From NCBI GenBank assembly GCA_000696115.1, contig JJOH01000096.1, positions 1-64,000 on the forward strand: a DNA stretch of 64,000 bases. The letters run 5' to 3'. The notes under the pieces were generated by a model, which was not told the origin of the DNA, ran no database searches, and was given only the letters and a program-made list of their open reading frames with translations. This document shows positions 35,644-43,822 of this stretch, piece by piece. Position 1 is the stretch's first letter; each line of letters starts with the position of its first letter. The translations under genes and the position numbers were made by a program. The stretch comes from Streptomyces olindensis (GTDB taxonomy: Bacteria > Actinomycetota > Actinomycetes > Streptomycetales > Streptomycetaceae).

Positions 35644-36305
35644 CACTTGTCGCGCCGGCGGCCGACAGTGAACCGGAATTCGTCGGCGGTCCCTGCCAGC
35701 AGGGGACGGCGGCCGTCGAGGAACGACAGCGGCGAGGTGGGGGCGGCGGTCAGGGACGCCGTTCCGATGCCGAAGGAGGCGGTCAGCCGCAGGGGGACCT
35801 CGCGAGGGGTGTCGCCGGGGCCCGGCTGGATGAGGCGGGCGGGGAGGAACCACCGGCCCGGGACGCGGAGTCGAGTGCGGTGTCGGCCCGTCACGGCCGG
35901 ACGGCCCGAGCCGGGGTCGTCGTACAGGTGAAAGGGCCCGTGGACGCCGGTGGAGGGCTCCGGGTCCGGGAAGTCGAGCACGGCGAGTTCTTTGGGGATG
36001 CCCCACAGGGTGCGGCCGCCGGCCAGGGATCGCTCACTGTCGACCCAGGCGGCCACCGCGGTGGCCGCGACGGCGCGGCGGTAACGCACCGCCTGCGCGA
36101 CGAGGAGTTCTCGGTAGGCGAGGGTGCCTCCGGGCAGGTAGTCGACCCAGAAGGTGACGACGCAGCCGTGGCGGCCCACAGCCAGGGGCCGGGCGCCGGG
36201 AGGCAGGGGCCACTCCGGCAGGTCGGTCAGCGGAACCCGCCACAGGGCGACCTGCATGGTGCCCCGCAGGTGCCAGGGCTCGGGCGGGAAAGGGGTCTGG
36301 TTCAC
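35643..36305 (-). CDS. Acetoacetate decarboxylase-like (ADC fold) protein
   Basis: This 220-residue protein is read from a GTG at 36305 that overlaps the upstream stop (GTGA). It has the ADC-like beta-cone features: PWHLRGTMQVALWRVPL, CVVTFWVDYLPGGTLAYREL, SLAGGRTLWGIPKELAVLDF and a C-terminal SPLSFLDGRRPLL. True decarboxylases carry a Lys in an EKPF-like context; here the corresponding block is WGIPKEL, which retains a Lys but in a divergent setting, so catalysis is uncertain. Coupled expression with the preceding membrane protein suggests a shared, unknown pathway. Confidence 0.75.
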   Translation of the reverse strand: MNQTPFPPEPWHLRGTMQVALWRVPLTDLPEWPLPPGARPLAVGRHGCVVTFWVDYLPGGTLAYRELLVAQAVRYRRAVAATAVAAWVDSERSLAGGRTLWGIPKELAVLDFPDPEPSTGVHGPFHLYDDPGSGRPAVTGRHRTRLRVPGRWFLPARLIQPGPGDTPREVPLRLTASFGIGTASLTAAPTSPLSFLDGRRPLLAGTADEFRFTVGRRRDK

Positions 36306-36829
36306 AGCCGGCTCGCTTCGCAGTACCTGCACGCACGGTGGGGCCACGCCAGGATGTGGTGCCCGGAATCGTACGCCGGCGCCGCGAGGACCAGCAGGTT
36401 GCCGACGATGCCGAGCGACCCCATGGTGACCATGCCCACCTCGGCCAGCGACGTCCGCCACGCCGCCGTGACGTCCGCGGCACGCCGACGGCGTGCCAGA
36501 GCCCACACCACCAGCCAGGCCAACGGCAGCGCGGCCAACGTCATGAGCACCACACCGTTGAACGTGTCGAAACAGCCGTGCCACCGCCCGGCGGCGCACG
36601 CCGGAGCCGACATCATCAGCGGCCGCCGCATGGCGAACACGGCACCGGCCACGCCGAGGACCGCCAGACCGAGGAACACGAACCCCCGGGTACGGCCGGG
36701 CGGTGCGGACAGGGATGCGTCGTCGTCCACGCCCCCATGGGATATGTCGTCCATGCCCCCATGGGATACGGAGGGCCGTTGCGGCGGCGTGTGCGATTCC
36801 CGATATGCCCGCGAGGACGTCCTCGACAC
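36302..36829 (-). CDS. Integral membrane protein, weakly VanZ-like
   Basis: 175 residues from a GTG at 36829, or a shorter start at the ATG near 36754. Three hydrophobic helices: GFVFLGLAVLGVAGAVFAMR, VVLMTLAALPLAWLVVWALA and VGMVTMGSLGIVGNLLVLAA. RRRAADVTAAWRTSLAEVGM recalls VanZ-like proteins, whose role in Gram-positive envelope biology is mostly unknown. The N-terminal tail contains a tandem SHGGMDDI/SHGGVDDD duplication, from two 23-bp repeats (36722-36744, 36746-36768) with a CCCATGGG core. Its stop overlaps the start of the next gene by 4 nt. Confidence 0.6.
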   Translation of the reverse strand: MSRTSSRAYRESHTPPQRPSVSHGGMDDISHGGVDDDASLSAPPGRTRGFVFLGLAVLGVAGAVFAMRRPLMMSAPACAAGRWHGCFDTFNGVVLMTLAALPLAWLVVWALARRRRAADVTAAWRTSLAEVGMVTMGSLGIVGNLLVLAAPAYDSGHHILAWPHRACRYCEASRL

Positions 36830-36904
36830 GGCCGGCTCTGATCGGCGTGCCGACCGGCCCGCGCCGCGGTAGCGGATCCGGTCAGGGCGCAGGCCGGTCC
36901 GCGC

Positions 36905-37276
36905 TCATCGTCCGGCCTCCCTGACCTGCTGGCAGCGCGCGCAGTAGCGCGCCTGCGGCACGATCATCAGCCGCTCGCGCGCGACAGGACCCCGGCACAG
37001 TCGGCAGGTGCCGTAGCTTCCTTCGGCCATGCGCCTGAGGGCCGCCTCGACGTCGGCGAGGACCATGCGCGCGGCGGCCGCGAGCTTGACGTGGACCTCG
37101 ACCTGGGAGGCGGCGTCGTGTCGCCGCACGTCGTCCGTGCGGGAGGGAGCCGCGTCGGCGAGCTGCCGGAGCTGCTCCTGGCGGAACAGGCGCTGTTCGG
37201 TGAGGTTCTCCCGCAGGGCGGCGAGATCCTCGGCCGACAGGCGCGTCGCGCGGTCGGCGATGAGCGGGTCGTTCAC
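36905..37276 (-). CDS. DksA/TraR-type zinc-finger protein (paralogue A)
   Basis: 123 residues from a GTG at 37276 with AAGGGG seven bases upstream. A helical N-terminal part (DLAALRENLTEQRLFRQEQL) forms the coiled coil that in DksA enters the RNA polymerase secondary channel. The C-terminal four-Cys zinc finger reads GTCRLCRGPV...YCARCQQV. The coiled-coil tip Asp pair of DksA is not obvious. It is a probable modulator of transcription in stress. A paralogue of similar design lies 55 bp upstream on the same strand, indicating a tandem duplication. Confidence 0.87.
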   Translation of the reverse strand: MNDPLIADRATRLSAEDLAALRENLTEQRLFRQEQLRQLADAAPSRTDDVRRHDAASQVEVHVKLAAAARMVLADVEAALRRMAEGSYGTCRLCRGPVARERLMIVPQARYCARCQQVREAGR

Positions 37277-37331
37277 CACTGCACCCCTTGGGCAGAGCGA
37301 GGGAGAGGAACGGCGGGAGTCGGCGTGCCGG

Positions 37332-37661
37332 TCAGGCGGCGACGCGGCGCTGGCAGGCAACGCAGTAGGGGGTGTAGGGGAGGATCTCCAGGCGCTCCGC
37401 CGGGACGGGGTCCGCGCAGCCCAGGCAGGTGCCGTAGGTGCCGTCCTCGACCCGGGCGAACGCCTCGTCGATCTCCTTCAGGACGCGCTCGATGGCGGCG
37501 CGCTGCATGGACATCAGGTGATCGTCCACGCTCTGCCCGGTCTCGTCGAGGGCGTGCAGCTGCGTCAGCCGGGTGCTGCGGGCGTGTTCCAGACGTCGGC
37601 GCACGTCGTGCGCGGTCATGCGCTCGGGACGGGGGCCGGTGAGGGGTGCATCGACGGACAC
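37332..37661 (-). CDS. DksA/TraR-type zinc-finger protein (paralogue B)
   Basis: 109 residues from a GTG at 37661 after GAAGGAGTCGTGCC. VRRRLEHARSTRLTQLHALD and DDHLMSMQRAAIERVLKEID form the helical arm. Two Cys pairs, GTCLGCADPV and YCVACQRR, form the zinc finger. It is shorter than paralogue A and probably the first gene of the pair. In Streptomyces coelicolor a similar pair of DksA-like genes sits, as I recall, beside a two-component system and a fused secDF (SCO6160-SCO6165 area), so this block is probably conserved. Confidence 0.87.
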   Translation of the reverse strand: MSVDAPLTGPRPERMTAHDVRRRLEHARSTRLTQLHALDETGQSVDDHLMSMQRAAIERVLKEIDEAFARVEDGTYGTCLGCADPVPAERLEILPYTPYCVACQRRVAA

Positions 37662-38017
37662 GGCACGACTCCTTCTCCTCGGGGGCGGGCGACCGGCGCG
37701 GGACGACGGGGCAGGCGTGGGCGCTGCCCGGTCCGACCGCCGCACCGACTGCGCGGTCAGGCCTCAACCCTGGTCCTCTTCGGGGCGGATCCCCATCGGG
37801 CGCGGGCCCCATTTGCGGCGGGGCGGGGGATGCACGCCGCCGGGGTGTGGGTAGCCCGGGCCACGGGAAATGGGGGCTGGGCCCCATCGACCCGGCCGCG
37901 CCGGAGCGGGCAGGCTGGCGCCAGGCTCGGCCGACGGCCAGGCGCGGCTGCTCGTCCGGGATGCGTGATGCCCGACAGCGGAGGCAGGCCGCATCTCAGA
38001 AGGAGGCGTGACGTCCG
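37662..38017. promoter_or_regulatory. Divergent 356-bp regulatory region
   Basis: No gene is seen. It separates the DksA-like pair from the two-component operon and contains several CCCCAT/ATGGGG blocks. CCCCATTT (37807-37814) and AAATGGGG (37868-37875) are inverted relative to one another, and CCCCATCG occurs near 37793 and 37882. These could be half-sites for the response regulator, but this is unproven. Confidence 0.35.
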
Positions 38018-38977
38018 GTGTCCCTGTTCTGGCGGATCTTCGCCCTCAACGCCGTCGTGCTGGGCACGGCGACGGCGCTGCTGCTGTGGGCTCCGGTGAC
38101 CGTCTCGGTGCCGGTGCTGCTGACCGAGGCGATCATTCTGCTGGGCGGTCTGGCGGTGATGCTGGTCGCCAACGCCGCCCTGCTGCGCTGGGGGCTGACC
38201 CCGCTGGACCGGCTGACCCGGCTGATGACCACGGTGGACCTGCTCCGGCCCGGGCAGCGGCTGTCCGCGCACGGCGGCGGGGAACTCGCCGAACTGATCC
38301 GCACCTTCAACTCCATGCTGGAGCGACTGGAGCAGGAACGGGCCGCCAGCAGCGGCCGCGCCCTGCTCGCCCAGGAGGCCGAACGCCGCCGCATCGCCCA
38401 GGAACTGCACGACGAGGTCGGGCAGAGCATGACCGCGATCCTGCTGGGCCTCAAGCGCGCCGCGGACGACGCCCCCGGGCCGCTGCGCGAGGACCTGCGT
38501 GAGGTGCAGGAGATCACCCGGGACAGTCTCGACGAGGTCCGCCGCCTGGTGCGCCGGCTGCGGCCCGGCGTGCTGGACGACCTGGGCCTCGTCAGCGCGC
38601 TGACCTCGCTCACCGAGGACTTCGCCACCCACACCGGACTGCAGGTCACCCGCCGTTTCGCCGCCGACCTGCCCGCGCTGGACCCGGAGACGGAACTGGT
38701 CCTCTACCGGGTCGCCCAGGAGTCGCTGACCAACGCCGCCCGCCACGCGGAGGCCGGAGGCGTCGTCGTCACCCTGGAGCACAGCGACGCCCGGGTGGCC
38801 CTGGCCGTCACCGACGACGGGTGCGGCATCAAGGCTCCCCGGGAGGGCGCCGGCATCCTCGGCATGCGCGAGCGGGCCCTGCTCGTCGGCGCCACCCTCG
38901 ACATCACCCCGGCGCCCCGCGCCGGAACGCAGGTCAAGCTCACCGTGCCCCTGCCCAGGAAGCAGCCGACCTCATGA
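38018..38977 (+). CDS. NarL-family sensor histidine kinase
   Basis: 319 residues from a GTG at 38018; AGAAGGAGG lies about 11 bases upstream. Two transmembrane helices (LNAVVLGTATALLLWAPVTV and AIILLGGLAVMLVANAALL) are joined by almost no extracellular loop, then a HAMP-like segment GLTPLDRLTRLMTTVD. HisKA_3 has phospho-acceptor His131 in AQELHDEVGQS. The ATPase has NAARHA and DDGCGIK, and ends with GTQVKLTVPLP. Lacking a sensor domain, it probably senses the membrane or a partner protein. It overlaps the regulator gene by 4 nt (ATGA). Confidence 0.93.
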   Translation: MSLFWRIFALNAVVLGTATALLLWAPVTVSVPVLLTEAIILLGGLAVMLVANAALLRWGLTPLDRLTRLMTTVDLLRPGQRLSAHGGGELAELIRTFNSMLERLEQERAASSGRALLAQEAERRRIAQELHDEVGQSMTAILLGLKRAADDAPGPLREDLREVQEITRDSLDEVRRLVRRLRPGVLDDLGLVSALTSLTEDFATHTGLQVTRRFAADLPALDPETELVLYRVAQESLTNAARHAEAGGVVVTLEHSDARVALAVTDDGCGIKAPREGAGILGMRERALLVGATLDITPAPRAGTQVKLTVPLPRKQPTS

Positions 38978-39627
38978 CCGGGAACATCCGCATTCTGCTG
39001 GCCGATGACCACGCCCTGGTGCGCCGGGGCGTACGGCTCATCCTGGACCAGGAACCGGGCCTCGAGGTGGTCGCGGAGGCGGGCGACGGCGCGGAGGCCA
39101 TCGAGAAGGCCCGCAGTCACGAAGTCGACCTGGTCGTGCTGGACATCGCCATGCCGCGCATGACCGGCCTCCAGGCCGCCCGTGAACTGGCCGGTCTCGA
39201 ACCGGGCCTGCGCGTCCTGATCCTCACCATGCACGACAACGAGCAGTACTTCTTCCAGGCGCTCAAGGCCGGCGCCAGCGGCTACGTGCTGAAGTCCGTC
39301 GCCGACCGGGACCTGGTCGCCGCCTGCCGGGCCGCGATGCGCGACGAGCCCTTCCTCTACCCGGGGGCGGTCACCGCGCTGATCCGCAACTACCTCGACC
39401 GGGCCCGCCACGGCGAGGAGACCCCCGACCACATCCTCACCCCCCGCGAGGAGGAGGTCCTGAAGCTGGTGGCCGAGGGCCACTCCTCCCAGGCGATCGC
39501 CGACCTGCTCTTCATCAGCATCAAGACCGTCCAGCGTCACCGCGCCAACCTGCTGCAGAAGCTCGGCCTGCGCGACCGCCTGGAACTCACCCGCTACGCC
39601 ATCCGCGCCGGCCTGATCGAACCGTGA
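38974..39627 (+). CDS. NarL/LuxR-family response regulator
   Basis: 217 residues. The receiver domain has DDHALVRRGVRLIL, phospho-acceptor Asp57 in VVLDIAMPRM, Thr in LILTMHD and Lys in YVLKSV. A LuxR-type helix-turn-helix lies at about 150-210 (LTPREEEVLKLVAEGHSSQA, IKTVQRHRANLLQKLGL). It is the cognate partner of the kinase, with which it overlaps, and the stop overlaps the next gene (GTGA), so the four genes form one operon. Targets are unknown; the CCCCAT blocks upstream of the operon are candidates for autoregulation. Confidence 0.94.
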   Translation: MTGNIRILLADDHALVRRGVRLILDQEPGLEVVAEAGDGAEAIEKARSHEVDLVVLDIAMPRMTGLQAARELAGLEPGLRVLILTMHDNEQYFFQALKAGASGYVLKSVADRDLVAACRAAMRDEPFLYPGAVTALIRNYLDRARHGEETPDHILTPREEEVLKLVAEGHSSQAIADLLFISIKTVQRHRANLLQKLGLRDRLELTRYAIRAGLIEP

Positions 39628-40064
39628 GCCTCCGCAACGGCCCGGGGGCGCCCACCGCCCGGCCCGCCCTCAGGGTCCTCGGCGCCACGGGCGGCGCCCG
39701 GCCGGTCGCGGCGGTCGCCGTGTGGGCGGCCGTGCTGCTGGCCCTGCTCACCGGCGTGATCCCGGGCGGTGCGCAGCCCGCACCGGCCGGGACGGTATCC
39801 ATCGGCACGTCGGCCGACGAAGGCCCCGGCCGTCTCGCCGACGACGGATGCGCCACGGCCTGCATCCTCCAGGCAGCGGCCCGGCACGAGCCGCACGGCG
39901 AACGCACGCATCCACACGGCCCGTTCGCCACCCTCGCCGACGATCCGGCCACCGTCCCGCGTCGCCCCGCCCGGCCGGCGGCACCACCGTCACCGGTGGC
40001 CTTCGCCACGGACACCGCGGCGGCCGACCGCGGCCGCGCGCCACCCACGCCCACCGGCACCTGA
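39624..40064 (+). CDS. Small single-pass protein of the two-component operon
   Basis: 146 residues from a GTG overlapping the regulator stop. One hydrophobic helix (AAVAVWAAVLLALLTGVIPG) lies at residues 28-47, followed by a Pro/Ala/Thr-rich exported or periplasmic-like tail with one Cys pair (DDGCATACILQAA). There is no recognised domain. Position between a response regulator and secDF suggests an accessory envelope or sensor component. Coding is supported by the coupling and the hydrophobic segment; composition alone would be ambiguous. Confidence 0.6.
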   Translation: MSLRNGPGAPTARPALRVLGATGGARPVAAVAVWAAVLLALLTGVIPGGAQPAPAGTVSIGTSADEGPGRLADDGCATACILQAAARHEPHGERTHPHGPFATLADDPATVPRRPARPAAPPSPVAFATDTAAADRGRAPPTPTGT

Positions 40065-40130
40065 CCCCACCCTGTCCTTCACCGCGGCCGCGCCGGCCGC
40101 CGCCGCGGTGTGCCCGCCGGAGGCCCTGCG

Positions 40131-42368
40131 TTGATCCGTTCCACCCGGGTGAGAGCCCTGCTCGCCCTCACCGTGATCGCTCTGTCCCTGTTCATCACCC
40201 TCACCGTGCCGGTCCGCCTCGGCCTGGACCTGCGCGGCGGCACCCAGATCGTGCTGGAGACCCGCTCCACCGCCACCACGAAGGCCGGCCCCGAGGCCAC
40301 CGACCGCACCCTGGAGGTGCTGCGCGGCCGCATCGACGCGCTCGGCGTCGCCGAGCCCGCCCTGCACCGCTCCCGCAGCAACCGGATCATCGTCGAACTG
40401 CCCGGCGTGCAGGACCCGAAGAAGGCGGCCGACGTACTGGGCCGCACCGCCCAGCTCACCGTCCACCCCGTCTCCGCCCTCGCCGACGAGGCCCCCGACC
40501 CCTTGCCGAAGCGGCCCCGCGAGCACGTCCTGCCGGACGAGTCCGGCCGGCCCCTGCGCCTGGAGGACGCAGCGCTGACCGGACGGGACGTCAGCAGAGC
40601 CGAGGCCCGGTTCGACCAGCAGACCGGCGCCGGATGGCACGTCATCGTCGACTTCGACGCCTCCGGCCGCGGGAAATGGGCCCGGCTGACCGGCCAGGCC
40701 GCCTGCCGCCCGGCAGGCGATCCCGCGCGCCGCGTCGCCATCGTCCTCGACGAGAAGATCATCTCCTCGCCGCAGGTCGACCCGGCCGTGACGTGCGGGG
40801 CCGGCATCACCGGCGGCACCACCCGGATCACCGGGTCCTTCACCGACACCGAGGCCCGTGAACTGGCACTGCTCATCAGCGGCGGCGCCCTGCCCGTGCC
40901 CGTGGAGACCGTCGAGCAGCGCACCATCGGCCCCACCCTGGGCGCCGAGGCCATCACCGCCAGTGCCTTGGCCGCCGTCATCGGCACCGCCCTGACCGCA
41001 CTGTTCATCACCACCGTCTACCGGCTCATGGGCGCTCTCGCCGTGCTGGCCCTGGCCGCCTACGGGCTGATCTCCTACGCCGCCCTCGCCGCGCTCGGCG
41101 CCACCCTCACCCTGCCGGGCCTGGCCGGCTTCGTCCTGGCCATCGGCATGGCCGTCGACGCCAACGTGCTCGTCTTCGAACGCGCCCGCGAGGAGCACAC
41201 CGACCGCCGCCGTCCCAGTCCCCGCTCGGCCCTCGCCGCCGGCTTCCGCAACGCCTTCAGCGCGATCGCCGACTCCAACGTCACCACCCTGATCGCAGCC
41301 GGTCTGCTCTTCCTCCTCGCGTCCGGCCCCGTGCGCGGCTTCGGCGTCACCCTGGGCATCGGCGTCCTCGCCTCCATGATCAGCGCCCTCGTCGTCACCC
41401 GGGCCCTCGCCGACCACGCCGCATCCCGCCCGTGGGTACGCCGTCGCCCCCACGTGACCGGACTGGCCACCCCCGGCCGGGTCCGCAACCGCATCGAGCG
41501 CTCCCGGCCCCGACTGATGCGCCGGCCACGCCGCTTGCTGGCCCTGTCCGCCGCCGCGCTCGCCCTGGCCGCCTCCGGCATCGCCGTCCGCGGCGTCGAC
41601 CTCGGCGTCGAGTTCACCGGCGGCCGCCTGATCGAATACACCACCACCCGCCCCGTCGATCCGGAACACGCCCGCGCCGCACTCGCCGACGCCGGCTTCC
41701 CCCGCGCCGTGGTGCAGTCCTCCGGCGACAGCGCCCTCACCGTGCGCACCGAGGAACTGACCAACACGCAGGCGGACACCGTCACGCGCGCCATCGACAC
41801 CCTCGGCGGCGACACGGAGAAGATCCGCGACGAACTGATCGGCCCCAGCCTGGGCGAAGAACTCCGCCGCAGCGCCCTCGTCGCCCTCGGTGTGGCCCTC
41901 ACCGCCCAACTGCTCTACCTGACCGTCCGCTTCCGCTGGCTGTTCGGCACCGCCGCGGTCGCCGCGCTCGCCCACGACGTCGTCATCCTGGTGGGCGTCT
42001 TCGCCTGGCTCGGCAAGCCCCTCGACGGGGTGTTCCTGGCGGCGCTCCTGACCGTGATCGGCTACTCCGTCAACGACTCGGTCGTCGTGTTCGACCGCAT
42101 CAGGGAACTGCGGCGACGTCACCCCACCATCCCGCTGCCGCTCCTGACCGACCGGGCGATCCTGCAGACGCTGCCCCGCACCGTCAACACCGGCATGGGC
42201 GCCGCCCTCATCCTCACCGCCCTCGCCGTCCTGGGCGGAGACACCCTCACCGACTTCGCCCTCGCCCTGCTCGTCGGCCTGACGATCGGCACGTACTCCT
42301 CGGTCTTCACGGCCACCCCGCTCGCGATCGAAATCAACCGGCACACCACCCCGACCCAGGTGCCGTGA
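40131..42368 (+). CDS. secDF: Fused SecDF protein-export membrane protein
   Basis: 745 residues. I choose a TTG start at 40131, seven bases after GGAGG (40119-40123); a GTG at 40110 has no ribosome site. The SecD half has LGLDLRGGTQIVLETR, IDALGVAEPALHRSRSNRII, GGALPVPVETVEQRTIGPTL and GMAVDANVLVFERAREE. The SecF half has GVDLGVEFTGGRLIEY, the IGPSLGEELRRSALVALGVA block, YSVNDSVVVFDRIRELRRR and NTGMGAALILTALAVLGG. It has twelve membrane segments. It uses the proton gradient to pull secreted proteins out of SecYEG. Streptomyces normally keeps separate secD and secF, so this is probably a second, conditionally expressed copy under the adjacent two-component system. Confidence 0.92.
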   Translation: MIRSTRVRALLALTVIALSLFITLTVPVRLGLDLRGGTQIVLETRSTATTKAGPEATDRTLEVLRGRIDALGVAEPALHRSRSNRIIVELPGVQDPKKAADVLGRTAQLTVHPVSALADEAPDPLPKRPREHVLPDESGRPLRLEDAALTGRDVSRAEARFDQQTGAGWHVIVDFDASGRGKWARLTGQAACRPAGDPARRVAIVLDEKIISSPQVDPAVTCGAGITGGTTRITGSFTDTEARELALLISGGALPVPVETVEQRTIGPTLGAEAITASALAAVIGTALTALFITTVYRLMGALAVLALAAYGLISYAALAALGATLTLPGLAGFVLAIGMAVDANVLVFERAREEHTDRRRPSPRSALAAGFRNAFSAIADSNVTTLIAAGLLFLLASGPVRGFGVTLGIGVLASMISALVVTRALADHAASRPWVRRRPHVTGLATPGRVRNRIERSRPRLMRRPRRLLALSAAALALAASGIAVRGVDLGVEFTGGRLIEYTTTRPVDPEHARAALADAGFPRAVVQSSGDSALTVRTEELTNTQADTVTRAIDTLGGDTEKIRDELIGPSLGEELRRSALVALGVALTAQLLYLTVRFRWLFGTAAVAALAHDVVILVGVFAWLGKPLDGVFLAALLTVIGYSVNDSVVVFDRIRELRRRHPTIPLPLLTDRAILQTLPRTVNTGMGAALILTALAVLGGDTLTDFALALLVGLTIGTYSSVFTATPLAIEINRHTTPTQVP

Positions 42369-42602
42369 ACACCGGCCACCGGCCCGACTGCCGATGCGAC
42401 CGAGGACGAGCCGAGCCGGACAACCCGTCCGCCGGACATCCGGACAGGCCCTCCTGCCAGGCCGGACAGCGAGCAGCCGTGTCCCGGACAGCGCACCGCT
42501 TGTCCTCGTCCCCCCGCTTCGTCAGTCTCTGTCTGGCCCTGATCACTCGGGCGAAACGGAGATTCACCGCCGGCTCGCTGCCGGCGGAGGGGAGAGGAAC
42601 AA

Positions 42603-43028
42603 GTGCGTATGCGAAGAGTTCTTGCGAGCGGGGTCTTCGCCTCCGCTCTCGTACTGGGGGTCGCCGCGTCGCCGGCCTCCGCCGCGGACGGCCTGCAGCG
42701 CGCCGGCGTGAGTTCCACCGTCCCGGACGACAGGTACTGCGCGGTCATGGACTGGGACGGGAAGGCCTGCTTCGACGGGCACGGCGAGTGGTTCTACCTG
42801 CTGGACGACTACGACGACCACGTCCCCATCGCCATCCGATGGAGTCACCGGAAGAGCAACGGCACGTTGCGCAGCGGTGTGATCTACAGCGACCGTGGTC
42901 CGGGAGTCTGGACCAGTGTGAACAAGAGCTTCGAAGAGAACCTCTTCGTCGAATACGAGCTCTGCGACTTCGACGTGACGACCAAAGAGGCATACAACTG
43001 CGTCGGACCGGGCTGGGGGCCCACGTAG
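42603..43028 (+). CDS. Small secreted protein
   Basis: 141 residues from a GTG at 42603 (or ATG at 42609), after GGGGAGAGGAAC. Signal peptide: RMRRVLASGVFASALVLGVA with cleavage near ASA-ADGL. The mature 114 residues are rich in Asp/Tyr/Trp with four Cys (RYCAVMDWDGKACFDG; YELCDFD; AYNCVGPG), which fits an extracellular disulfide-bonded small protein. I recognise no family; binding, inhibitory or morphogenetic roles are all possible. It lies between secDF and snapalysin. The 234-bp gap before it shows only GC-rich repeats of GGACA. Confidence 0.75.
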   Translation: MRMRRVLASGVFASALVLGVAASPASAADGLQRAGVSSTVPDDRYCAVMDWDGKACFDGHGEWFYLLDDYDDHVPIAIRWSHRKSNGTLRSGVIYSDRGPGVWTSVNKSFEENLFVEYELCDFDVTTKEAYNCVGPGWGPT

Positions 43029-43156
43029 TCACCGGTGGTGCGGAGGTCCGCCGTGACGTCCTCCGCGGATTGACGGATTCGTCGGCATCCTCCTTGGGCA
43101 GTAGGCCCCGCGAATGTCATGAGCACGACTGCCCTTCCCCCACAAGGAGGTCGATC

Positions 43157-43717
43157 ATGCACGTCCGTATGCTCACCGGCGGTCTGGCCGCCGCCTTGGT
43201 CGCGCTGTCCCTGACGGGCGGCCAGGCCGCGGCCGCTGCGCCCGGCCCGGCCGACACCACCCTCGCCGCCCGGGTCCTCACCTACGACGCCGCCGGCGCC
43301 GCGGAGTTCAGGAGCGCGGTCGACCGGGGCGCGGCCATCTGGAACGCGAGTGTCGACGCCGTGGAGCTCCGGCCGGTCACCGCCGGGCAGCGCGCGAACA
43401 TACGGGTCCTGGCGGACAACGGATGGCCGCGCGCCCTGCCCACCACCCTGGGCAACGGAACCGTCTACATCGGGCGTCAGGCCGTCGACCAGGGTTACGA
43501 CACGGTACGGATCTCCTCCCACGAACTCGGACACATCCTGGGCCTGCCCGACCGCAAGCCCGGACCGTGCTCGAGTCTGATGTCGGGCTCCAGCGCCGGC
43601 GTCTCGTGCACGAACCCGTATCCGAACGCGGCGGAGAAGACGGAGGTCGAGGACAACTTCGGCGGCGTGCTCGCCGGGCGGACGCCGGCGGTGCGCGCGG
43701 AGCTGATCGTGGACTGA
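43157..43717 (+). CDS. snpA: Snapalysin, small neutral metalloprotease (M7)
   Basis: 186 residues from the ATG at 43157 after AAGGAGGTCGATC. It has a signal peptide (LTGGLAAALVALSLTGGQAA). The zinc site HELGHILGLPD starts at His122; the aspartate in place of the third His or Glu, HExxHxxGxxD, is the signature of peptidase family M7. A disulfide pair lies in GPCSSLMSGSSAGVSC and the end NPYPNAAEKTEVEDNFGG is family-typical. It is secreted and cleaves milk proteins and similar substrates. Streptomyces snapalysin genes often face a LysR activator; none is present here. Confidence 0.95.
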   Translation: MHVRMLTGGLAAALVALSLTGGQAAAAAPGPADTTLAARVLTYDAAGAAEFRSAVDRGAAIWNASVDAVELRPVTAGQRANIRVLADNGWPRALPTTLGNGTVYIGRQAVDQGYDTVRISSHELGHILGLPDRKPGPCSSLMSGSSAGVSCTNPYPNAAEKTEVEDNFGGVLAGRTPAVRAELIVD

Positions 43718-43777
43718 CGCGCACGGCTCCCGTCAGGCGACGGCGGGTCGTGGTCGCCGACCGTGTGACAGGGGGGC

Positions 43778-43815
43778 GTGAACCCGGTGGTGGCCGCGAC
43801 CACCACCGGGTTCAC
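43778..43815. terminator. Bidirectional hairpin terminator
   Basis: GTGAACCCGGTGGTGG (43778-43793) pairs perfectly over 16 bp with CCACCACCGGGTTCAC (43800-43815), with a 6-nt loop, between snapalysin and the convergent deiminase gene. Confidence 0.92.
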
Positions 43816-43822
43816 CTGCCGC

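Noticed and set aside
40110..40130. GTG start for SecDF
   Set aside because: No ribosome site precedes it, whereas GGAGG stands seven bases before the TTG at 40131.
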